Origin: Arenicola marina
Lineage: Eukaryota; Annelida; Polychaeta; Arenicolidae
Assembly: GCA_964019135.1 (NCBI GenBank)
Contig: OZ025249.1
Span: 33,927,759 to 33,991,758, forward strand
Direction of reading: 5' to 3'
Length of the DNA stretch: 64,000 bases
The notes under the pieces are model-generated. The model was not told the DNA's origin, did not search any database, and saw only the letters and a list, made by a program, of their open reading frames with translations. A program made the translations under genes and the position numbers. Below are positions 34,941 through 45,400 of the stretch, one piece after another; the first letter of the stretch is position 1, and every line of letters begins with the position of its first letter.

Positions 34941-36598
34941 CAAAGAGAATAATGCACATATATGCGTAATGTATATGTTACGCAAAGAAAGACATGGAAC
35001 CAGGCTACCTGCGCAAGAGCCAGGCGCAGAGGTGTGGGTCCATTGCGTATCGCCTAGCAATATAATTAAGACCATTTAAAAAATTTAGCTGAATGGTAAG
35101 ACGACATTATTTTTTATTCGCTCGCGCCATCAAAATGATGAGAAATTGCTACAACGGGACAACATGGCTGAGAAAGTAGCGTTTGGTTGCATTTCCTACT
35201 AAAACGAGGCATTATTATATTACGTGGGATTTCTCGGGTGACAATGTTGGCGCAACGCTTCAAATAGTAAAGTTATAAGGAATGAAGAAACTTTGTCTTG
35301 TCATGATCAAAAAGTGGCACGAAAGCATCTAAATGGTCTTGTTTTACCTTTACTATATGGTTTAATGACGCATCATGGTGTTCTTACGCCATGCACTGTA
35401 CGGTTTGACAGCAGAACCGGTTTTATCGACAACTGGCTCTCGCCATCTTTGTTACCGCCTAGGCGCGTGGGATTATGTGACGTCATTGGCTGTTCGGGGA
35501 AACCAGCGGAGCCCGGATGCAGGGTCCCTAAATAAACCTGGAAAAAAATGGACTTAATAGAAATGGATGCCAATACTTCAACCATATTGCCGGCATGGAA
35601 ATGGATTACTATGGCGCCGAGATCATTTTAGACGAGCTTCATCTGCAACATTATGAAGGACCATGCGCACACTATAAGTATTTCATGTTAACATGGGTGA
35701 CATGTCATATTCCGGGTTTGTAACTACTGTGAACGGAAAGCGACGGCGACAATAGCATGGTACCCTGTATCCGCCTGGTTCTTGGAGCAAATTGTAAAAA
35801 ATGAATCTTGCGGCGGTGTACGGCGATGGATTTTGCGGCTAAATTGACTGCTTAGTTGTTTTTGTCGTGAAATACCACCGCTAAGTAAGACACCGAACAA
35901 TTTGAAGGCTGGGATGATATGTAATGCAAGTCGATGATGCAAGATTTTTGGTCAGTCATAATAATCCTTCATTAGCTTTGCCCCAACAGCGCACATTGTA
36001 TCCCAAGCCTGGCATCCGACATCGCCTCTCAATATTGCCGCAGGCTAACGTGGGATTGGAAAGTGCGGTGCCGTGGCAGACCGGTCACTTTCGGGTGGGG
36101 TGGTTACGGGTAGGGGGGTTGGGGAAGGTAGTAACCAGCATTAACTTAGCAGCGGAGAGAAGGTCGAAAGAGAAAAGAAACAGTTACGCCTGTTTTTTTT
36201 CCAGTATGCCTTTCAATCCAAACAAGGCTATACGTATCATCAAATGTGTCCCATCAGGCATGGCGCGCTCTATCATTTCGCTGCGCATGCGCCGTCCACG
36301 TCGCCAAAAGCCCAACAGTTTTCGCGGAACGGCGTCTCAGTTTTCACGGATTATTATTGCATCATTTTACTCCTGCGTTCTATCATTGCTTCAGCTTATT
36401 TTCTTCCGATGCGGAAATGCGTTGGTCGGTATGAGCGTGGCGATGTGATAATGTTTGTCTGGCGAAGGCTGGTCACGTTACAGGAAGCAACGGCTCACAT
36501 TACTGCTGAATTACCGGCATCGGATGTCTGCAAGCTGAGGACGCAACGGTAGCTTCCGTTAAACTACTCAAACACGTTTTGCGCTGAAGTGAAAATGT
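34941..36598. other. Intergenic, no gene seen
   Basis: A 174-codon plus frame at 35924-36448 has no domain, splice or codon-use support and overlaps other short frames. I saw nothing else. Confidence 0.5.
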
Positions 36599-36610
36599 TA
36601 CTGGATATGG

Positions 36611-36803
36611 ACATGACATGACATGTTGGTGTTTTAGGCCACTTTTGTGCACATACAGGCTAAATTGGGCCAAGGAACCTCCCGGGACGATGAAGGATGA
36701 AGGAATGAAACATGCCCCAGATTAGGTGCCCGAGCCCGGATTCGAACCCAGGACCTATTGATCTGCGGTCTAGTGCGCTAACCACTACACCAGGGAGGCC
36801 CCC
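36611..36803 (-). mobile_element. tRNA-derived SINE, young copy with 12-bp target duplication
   Basis: Flanked by TACTGGATATGG at 36599-36610 and 36804-36815. On the minus strand the tRNA-like head comes first (B box GGTTCGAATCC) and the tail ends in a short repeat of CATGT type. It differs from the 5734-5917 copy at only a few positions, so both are recent insertions. Confidence 0.92.
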
Positions 36804-36964
36804 TACTGGATATGGTGTTGAAAGCTTATAAATTATCACACATTTCTTTTAAAATTCTGTAATTTGGAGGATAGACACTTGGGCATTATATGAATCATTA
36901 AAGCAGCGTTAGAGGCCAGGCTGGCGGCTTTCTTTAAGCGGTCCAAACAGCACCACTCTGTATC

Positions 36965-37255
36965 AAAAACAAAACGTTATGGTTATTTTTAAAGTTGTTA
37001 TATATTAAAAGGTCAGGATTTTGCGACACAATGCAGACTTCAAAAGATGCCGGCATACCGTGACCGTGAATCATCAGCAATGCAGGAGATATATTTGTGT
37101 CATTTATAAGCGAAATGTTTGGCTTACTCCCTGAGAATTTAAGTCCGTTGCCAGCTATATATCATCGTTGTATCAAGGAAATGATTGCTACGTCCCTGCT
37201 TTCACACTGCGATTTTGATTCGAATATCTGCCAGGATGGATTCTTACGGAAGTCT
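36965..37255 (+). repeat. Dispersed repeat (family F), copy 2
   Basis: Colinear with 31590-31915 through the same ordered blocks. Its right end leads directly into the following tandem array. Confidence 0.65.
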
Positions 37256-38200
37256 ACTACCATAAGCTGCTACGAAAGTATGCTACCAGTCTGCTTCTGT
37301 AGTATACTACCAAAATATGCTATTAAGGTTTGGAACCAAACTTTGTTATCAAAATCTACTACCAAAGCCTGCTACGAATGTTTGCAACCAAAATCTGCTA
37401 CCAAACTGTGCTGCCAAAGTGTGTCATGATAGCATTTTACCAAAGTCTGCTATGATAGTGTTTTACCAGTCTGCTACTGAGCCAGCTACCAAAACCTGAT
37501 ACCAAGGGTTGCAACCCAAATCTGCTACCAAAGTCTTCTACCAAAGTCTTCTACCGAAGCCTGCTACCAATGTTTGCAACCAAAATCTGCTACCAAACTG
37601 TGCTGCCAAAGTCTGTCATGACAGCCTTTTACCAAGTCTGCTATGGTAGTGTTTTAGCCGTGTGCTACTGAGCCAGCTATCAAAGTCTGCTGCTAAAGTC
37701 TTCTACCAAAGCCTGATACCAAAGTTTGCAACCCAAATCTGCTACGAAAGTCTTCTACCAAAGTCTGATACCAAGATTTACAACCCAAATCTGCTGCCAA
37801 AATCTTCTTACAAAGCCTGATACCTAGGTTTGCAACCCAAATATGCTGCCAAATCTTCTACCAAAGCCTGATACCAAAGTTTGCAACCCAAATCTTCTGC
37901 CAAAGCCTGATACCAATGTTTGCAACCCAAATCTTCTGCCAAAATATTTTACGAAAGCCTGATACCAAGGTTTGCAACCCAAATCTGCTGCCAAAATCTT
38001 CTACCAAAGCCTGATACCAAGGTTTGCAACCCAAATCTTCTGCCAAAGTATTCTACGAAAGCCTGATGCCAAGGTTTGCAACCCAAATCTTCTGCCAAAG
38101 CCTGATACCAAGGTTTGCAACCCAAATCTGCTGCCAACGTCCGCGATGACAGTCTTTACCAAAATCTGCTACGATAGTCTGTTGCGAAAGTCTGCTACCG
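37256..38200. repeat. Degenerate composite satellite, about 52-bp unit
   Basis: Built from 12-13 bp modules such as TCTGCTACCAAAG, TCTTCTACCAAAG and CCTGATACCAAGG plus TTTGCAACCCAAA. The modules combine into units of about 52 bp, clearest from 37740 to 38130. Frames such as minus 37858-38137 are artefacts. Confidence 0.85.
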
Positions 38201-39084
38201 AAACGTTGTCCTATAACAAGATGCCACTCTATCCGCGTTATTTAGCAAAGAAATGAAAGGGCACCCCAGCCACCATTCCTTTGCCTTTTTTAATTCAATG
38301 TCATGAGGCGTTTAATTTCATCTTGCCATGATTAACGCGGTCAAAAGCCACAACAAACGGCAACTGTAAATCACGATTCGCCTGGGTGTGGAGCCCCCAT
38401 CCCCTCCCTTCGCTTCCTTCATCCGGGGTCGGGTGCGCGAATTAATTTGTCCTGCCACTATAGTTTGCGTCCTTGACCAATCCACGTCCTAAAATATATC
38501 GTACCACATGGCGGTTGACCGCGCTACGGTTGAAGAGGACTATGGCAAGCCAGTTGCATCTTATTGCTTGAAAAGTAACATTATTCACCGAATCCATAGG
38601 CATTTAGCGTTAAAAATAAGAAAAAGATGTTAGCCAGGCAAACACCTTCTGCGGGTAAGAAATATAATTTCTCCTACGAAGCTTCGATTCGTGGCAGACG
38701 ATCTGTTATATTTGTTATTGTTGTACAGACTTGCCCTTGAAGTGCCTACTTCACAATCGCGACCCCCAACGGCCTTGCTCCCCATCGCACCACACCACGA
38801 CACATTCTCCGTCGAGATAATTAAGCAACAATAAATCCATGCACGAATCCAAGTACTCTTAGACGTTGCACGCAAGAGTGCGATATTGAGTGAACGACTA
38901 ATGAGCTAAAACAAAGTTTGAAACCCGGGGAGGTGGGTGGGGGGGGGGGGTTACATATAGTTAGGTATATACATATGTGCCGCCCAAAAGACCTTTTTTC
39001 GCTTTTTTCTCTCAATCATCGGAGCTAAAATCTGCAATTCCTCTCGATGCGCCCATATGAGACCATATATTCCAGTTGATATGG
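38201..39084. other. Intergenic, no gene seen
   Basis: A G run lies near 38935-38950. The segment 38400-38510 is distantly similar to 23455-23570. No coding signal. Confidence 0.5.
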
Positions 39085-39205
39085 AAAAAATGTTCAAATA
39101 AAATTTCAGCTCTTGACTATGTATTTTGGTTGATATCGAAAGTGTTCAAATAAAATTTCAGCTCTTGGCTATGTATTTTGTTTGATATCGAAAGTTTTCA
39201 ATTAA
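39085..39205. repeat. Tandem duplication, about 52 bp
   Basis: Two copies of a block containing AAATAAAATTTCAGCTCTTG and TATGTATTTTG, plus a partial third. Confidence 0.8.
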
Positions 39206-39694
39206 TTAACCTCTACATACCTTGCCATGACTGTCAGTATTTATTTTAGATGCCTTTTTTAACCATAAATTTCTCTCTCAATGACCACAAAATTTCGCAC
39301 ATTTCTCTCGATCTGCATATGCCCTCCATGGCCTGGGCGGCACACCCCCACCACTGCACTGCCCCCCCCCCCCCACCTCATGGCCTGGAATCATGCATAT
39401 ATGGCATCGAGATGATGGTCATTAGATCTCATTAATTCCAATAGAACCGCACTCCATGCCAAAGGGCGGGTACTATTCCTGTTGTCTATCGTCAAGATGG
39501 CGGGCCAACTGAAAGACCCTTTTTGCCAGGTCAGTGCAGCCCAAAACTGACGCATGAAGCCAGCTTCGTACTTGTAGCTTATATATATATACCTATATAA
39601 CAGTGTCTAGCCATTGAACAGATATATGTTAGATGGATGGCCCGTTTAGCCAACTCGGAATCATCTGGCTAAAACGGCAAACTCTAGTTCTAGG
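39206..39694. other. Intergenic, no gene seen
   Basis: C run near 39361-39374; otherwise unremarkable. Confidence 0.5.
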
Positions 39695-40262
39695 CGATGA
39701 CCAAACCGGCCTCGCCGAGGACCAAACCGGCCCCGCTGAGAATCAAACCAGCCCCGCCGAGGATCAAACCGGCCCCGCTAAGGGCCAAACCGGCCCCGCT
39801 GAGGACCAAACCAGCCCCGCCGAGGATCCAACCGGCCCCGCTAAGGGCCAAACCGGCCCCGCTGAGGACCAAACCAGCCCCGCCGAGGAACAAACCGGCC
39901 CCGCTAAGGGCCAAACCGGCCCCGCTGAGGACCAAACCAGCCCCGCCGAGGATCAAACCGGCCCCGCTAAGGGCCAAACCGGCCCCGCTGAGGACCAAAC
40001 CAGCCCCGCCGAGGATCAAACCGGCCCCGCTAAGGGCCAAACCGGCCCCGCTGAGGACCAAACCAGCCCCGCCGAGGAACAAACCGGCCCCGCTAAGGGC
40101 CAAACCGGCCCCGCTAAGGACCAAACTGGCCCTGCTGAGGACCAAACCGGCCCCGCTGAGGACCAAACCGGCCCTGTCAAGAACCAAACCGGTTCCGCCG
40201 AGGACTAAATCGGCCCCGCCGAGGACCAAACCAGCCTCGCCGAGGACCAAACCGGCCCCGCC
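39695..40262. repeat. 21-bp minisatellite with 63-bp higher order, about 27 units
   Basis: Basic unit GAGGACCAAACCGGCCCCGC plus one base. Most of the array cycles through three unit types (GAGGATC, AAGGGCC, GAGGACC), making a 63-bp higher-order repeat. The 7-codon period keeps three frames open for about 190 codons on both strands, so no frame is favoured. Confidence 0.96.
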
Positions 40263-40454
40263 TGGGCTTCCCGGGGATATACATGTGTAGCTGTACTATA
40301 TAGTATGCATAGTGTTTGTGCAGATTCAGGATGCGGGGTTTAAAATGGTGATGGGCAATTTCGGGCGCACAGCTCAACAGCTTCCCAATAGCTTCCAATA
40401 GTCACCACCATATTATAGACAGGATAGAGGCTTAAGCTTGTTGTCTGTGTGAGT
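40263..40454. other. Spacer
   Basis: No feature recognised between the array and the G/C-rich element. Confidence 0.5.
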
Positions 40455-40788
40455 CGGGCGGGTGGGGCGGGGGGGAGCCGTGGCGGGCCTAGGGGGGGGG
40501 TTAGGGGGGTTTCAACCCTCCCATGGAAACCAGAACATACAACATACATGTTAACATACATGTTAAATCCCAAGTCTTCAGAGAGCAACCCCCCCTTGGG
40601 AAACTGAACATACACTGTTAAAGTCGGGTTCTCCAAGCCCAAGCCCCCCCCACCTCCCCAGTCACAAGTCTTGAGAGCAGCGCCCGCCCCCCCCCCCCCC
40701 CGGTCGCAAGTTTTCAGAGAGCACACCCCTCGGTCGGAAGTTTTCAGACAGCAACCCCCCCCTTGGCAAATTCCTAGATCCGCCCCTG
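40455..40788. mobile_element. G/C-run-rich dispersed element with CAGGGGCGGATC-type end
   Basis: Contains repeated AGTCTTCAGAGAGCAACCCC and GTCGCAAGTTTTCAGAGAGC modules and ends TAGATCCGCCCCTG at 40788. The same modules occur in mixed orientation at 58052-58403. The terminal motif links it to the element at 21539-21742. The left boundary is uncertain. Confidence 0.5.
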
Positions 40789-42260
40789 GGGGGGTCCAAA
40801 CATTTTATGGTTCCAGCAATTGCAGGCTTAATGGGAGCCAATTTAATATTATGAATCTGCCGTGTGTAGAATTTCGAGGATGTTCGTAGTTTACGGCGTT
40901 TAGCCCTATCAGGCCCCTGCAGCTTGCAGAAGCAATATACAGGTGTGTATGCACCTTGTCCTCCATATCTTCTGGGCTGCTACAAGCAGAGAATTCATCA
41001 ATTCAATTCTATTCAATATCATTTATTTGAGCAAGATCGATAGTATCAGCCTAGTATTCACACACGGAAAGCGTTGTTTCTCACCCGCGCGCCGCGCCTC
41101 GTTCGCGTACGCAGTAGTTGCCAATATGTTAGCTTAGATCTGAAGAAGCCTTGACAGGGGTCTGGAAGGGGTAAAAAACACAGGCATATTCGAAAAATCG
41201 ACATTCGACATTGACCCCCAAATTCCGACACTGAGGATCTGAAAACGCGAGATCGACATCGATAAGGCATGACTGTCATCACCTGACAGAGGTTTCATAG
41301 ACATACACGACTTCGCAAATATACGCCATCTTGGAAAAATCGAGACTGGAGCAAAGGGTTATGGGAAATATTTTGGTGTTATCTTGACTTTTTCTATGGA
41401 GATAAATACCATATTTCCACGTTATTGGCAAGGCATGTATAAAATTAATGAGCATATCTAACTTGCATTCAGATTACGTAACTTTTACATAGATGACACT
41501 ATTTCATGTTTAAATGTCTACAAAATACGTTGTCTGGCGATGACGCCATCGTGACATATCGCAAAGACCAAAATAATACCCAGAATGCATTGCACATGCA
41601 GTGGCGCCTCACGGTGGCAAAATTGGAACTACGATTAGCGAAGTGGTCTATCCGAAAGCCCGCTAGGTCTTCTTCCGGTCATACCGCTGTGACGTCATCG
41701 ATCACAGTGGCTGCATGATTGCCTCTGTCGGGTTTCCCTTGGCGTCTGCTACGATCTCTCCGCCTCGACATTTTGTTGCGACTGAAAAGAAAAGCATATA
41801 TTCATAGCAAATCAGAACGTCACATATATCGACAGACTCTGCGCCATTATATGACGTACGCCAAGAGGGCTACATCACGACAGACCTGCTAACGAGGCCA
41901 ATATTAGCTCCACATCGTCCCAACATAGATGCTTGGCCATGGTCTATTTTAAAACAGGTAGACGACACTGATTGCATATCTATAAATAGGCTCCCACAGT
42001 ATGGAAATAGTCAATAACTTGAAGTGTAACCCATGTTTATGCCTGGCTATTTATTATTGAACCGACAGGATTCGATGCGTTTTCGTCTGCCACGCTTCTT
42101 TTCTTTACGCAAAGATTAAGTTGTAACAGATTTGCACGAAAAGCGGCCCGCGCCATGGCTGAATCTGGCGACGAATCATCGTGCAAGGTTGTTGAGACAT
42201 TTACCTTGTTATTCTAGGTTTGATTGATCACCTGGTGGAATAGTATTCAGAGATATTGGC
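40789..42260. other. Intergenic, no gene seen
   Basis: Short frames only. A TGACGTCA site lies near 41690-41697. Confidence 0.5.
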
Positions 42261-42364
42261 ATATATATATATATATTTAGTGGACTAAGCCCCGTAATCG
42301 GCTAAACTATTTACGTGAAATAGGCCACAGGTCAGATTATTGACCAACTGAGCTATAGGGAGGC
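42261..42364 (-). mobile_element. Probable tRNA-derived SINE remnant of a different family
   Basis: On the minus strand the sequence starts CCTCCCTATAGCTCAGTTGG, a good tRNA 5' half with A box TAGCTCAGTTGG (42344-42355). The B-box position is degenerate, and the element ends in an (AT)n tail at 42261-42276. It lacks a clean cloverleaf, so it is not called a functional tRNA. Confidence 0.45.
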
Positions 42365-42420
42365 TCATCTAGCGCTCCCACAACGGTGCGCACCATATAG
42401 ACCACAGTACCACAGTATCG

Positions 42421-45400
42421 GCGCGGTCTGCGTGGGAATGGTTTGTTGCGCGGCAGTGGGACGGGGGTTAGTGGTGGTTGTATTGCACGCGGTCTCTGTG
42501 GGAATGGTTTGTTGCGCGGCAGTGGGACGGGGGTTAGTGGTAGTTGTATTGGACGCGGTCTCTGTGGGAATGGTTTGTATGGCGCGGTAGTGGGACGGGG
42601 GTTAGTGGTGGTTGTATTAGACGCGGTCTCTGTGGGAATGGCTTGTTGCGCGGCAGTGGGACGGGGGTTAGGGGGGGTTGTATTGGACGCGGTCTCTGTG
42701 GGAATGGCTTGTTGCGCGGCAGTGGGACGGGGGTTAGTGGTGGTTGTATTGGACGCGGTCTCTATGGGAATGGCTTGTTGCGCGGTAGTGGGACGGGGGT
42801 TAGTGGTGGTTGTATTGGACGCGGTCTCTGTGGGAATGGCTTGTTGCGCGGTAGTGGGACGGGGGTTAGTGGTGGTGGTATTAGACGCGGTCTGCGTGGG
42901 AATGGCTTGTTGCGCGGTAGTGGGACGGGGGTTAGGGGGGGTTGTACTGGACGCGGTCTCTATGGGAATGGTTTGTTGCGCGGTAGTGGGACGGGGGTTA
43001 GTGGTGGTTGTATTGGACGCGGTCTCTATGGGAATGGCTTGTTGCGCGGCAGTGAGACGGGGGTTAGGGGGGTTGTACTGGACGCGGTCTCTGTGGGAAT
43101 GGCTTGTTGCGCGGCAGTGGGACGGGGGTTAGTGGTGGTTGTATTGGACGCGGTCTCTATGGGAATGGCTTGTTGCGCGGCAGTGGGACGGGGGTTAGGG
43201 GGGGTTGTATTAGACGCGGTCTCTATGGGAATGGCTTGTTGCGCGGCAGTGGGACGGGGGTTAGTGGTGGTTGTATTGGACGCGGTCTCTATGGGAATGG
43301 CTTGTTGCGCGGCAGTGGGACGGGGGTTAGGGGGGTTGTATTAGACGCGGTCTCTGTGGGAATGGCTTGTTGCGCGGTAGTGGGACGGGGGTTAGTGGTG
43401 GTTGTATTGGACGCGGTCTCTATGGGAATGGCTTGTTGCGCGGTAGTGGGACGGGGGTTAGGGGGGTTGTACTGGACGCGGTCTCTGTGGGAATGGCTTG
43501 TTGCGCGGGAGTGGGATGGGGGTTAGGGGGGGTTGTATTGGACGCGGTTTCTGTGGGAATGGTTTGTATGGCGCGGTAGTGGGACGGGGGTTAGTGGTGG
43601 TTGTATTGGACGCGGTCTCTGTGGGAATGGCTTGTTGCGCGGCAGTGGGACGGGGGTTAGTGGTGGTTGTATTAGACGCGGTCTCTGTGGGAATGGCTTG
43701 TTGCGCGGCAGTGGGACGGGGGTTAGGGGGGGTTGTACTGGACGCGGTCTCTATGGGAATGGTTTGTTGCGCGGTAGTGGGACGGGGGTTAGTGGTGGTT
43801 GTATTGGACGCGGTCTCTATGGGAATGGCTTGTTGCGCGGCAGTGGGACGGGGGTTAGTGGTGGTTGTATTAGACGCGGTCTCTATGGGAATGGCTTGTT
43901 GCGCGGCAGTGGGACGGGGGTTAGTGGTGGTTGTATTAGACGCGGTCTCTGTGGGAATGGTTTGTTGCGCGGCAGTGGGACGGGGGTTAGGGGGGGTTGT
44001 ACTGGACGCGGTCTCTGTGGGAATGGCTTGTTGCGCGGCAGTGGGACGGGGGTTAGTGGTGGTTGTATTAGACGCGGTCTCTATGGGAATGGTTTGTATG
44101 GCGCGGTAGTGGGACGGGGGTTAGGGGGGGTTGTATTAGACGCGGTCTCTATGGGAATGGTTTGTATGGCGCGGTAGTGGGACGGGGGTTAGGGGGGGTT
44201 GTATTGGACGCGGTCTCTATGGGAATGGTTTGTATGGCGCGGTAGTGGGACGGGGGTTAGTGGTGGTTGTATTAGACGCGGTCTCTATGGGAATGGCTTG
44301 TTGCGCGGCAGTGGGACGGGGGTTAGTGGTGGTTGTATTAGACGCGGTCTCTATTGGAATGGCTTGTTGCGCGGCAGTGGGACGGGGGTTAGTGGTGGTT
44401 GTATTGGACGCGGTCTCTATGGGAATGGCTTGTTGCGCGGCAGTGGGACGGGGGTTAGTGGTGGTTGTATTAGACGCGGTCTCTATGGGAATGGCTTGTT
44501 GCGCGGCAGTGGGACGGGGGTTAGTGGTGGTTGTATTGGACGCGGTCTCTATGGGAATGGCTTGTTGCGCGGCAGTGGGACGGGGGTTAGTGGTGGTTGT
44601 ATTAGACGCGGTCTCTATGGGAATGGCTTGTTGCGCGGCAGTGGGACGGGGGTTAGTGGTGGTTGTATTGGACGCGGTCTCTATGGGAATGGCTTGTTGC
44701 GCGGCAGTGGGACGGGGGTTAGGGGGGGTTGTATTAGACGCGGTCTCTGTGGGAATGGCTTGTTGCGCGGTAGTGGGACGGGGGTTAGTGGTGGTTGTAT
44801 TGGACGCGGTCTGCGTGGGAATGGTTTGTTGCGCGGCAGTGGGACGGGGGTTAGTGGTGGTTGTATTGGACGCGGTCTGCGTGGGAATGGTTTGTTGCGC
44901 GGCAGTGGGACGGGGGTTAGTGGTGGTTGTATTAGACGCGGTCTCTGTGGGAATGGCTTGTTGCGCGGCAGTGGGACGGGGGTTAGGGGTGGTTGTATTG
45001 GACGCGGTCTCTGTGGGAATGGTTTGTTGCGCGGCAGTGGGACGGGGGTTAGTGGTGGTTGTATTGGACGCGGTCTGCGTGGGAATGGTTTGTTGCGCGG
45101 CAGTGGGACGGGGGTTAGTGGTGGTTGTATTAGACGCGGTCTCTATGGGAATGGTTTGTTGCGCGGCAGTGGGACGGGGGTTAGTGGGGGTTGTATTGGA
45201 CGCGGTCTCTGTGGGAATGGCTTGTTGCGCGGCAGTGGGACGGGGGTTAGTGGTGGTTGTATTAGACGCGGTCTCTATGGGAATGGCTTGTTGCGCGGCA
45301 GTGGGACGGGGGTTAGTGGTGGTTGTATTGGACGCGGTCTCTGTGGGAATGGCTTGTTGCGCGGTAGTGGGACGGGGGTTAGTGGTGGTTGTATTAGACG

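Noticed and set aside
35924-36448. 174-codon plus-strand frame
   Set aside because: No recognisable domain, no splice-consistent neighbours and overlapping frames of similar quality.
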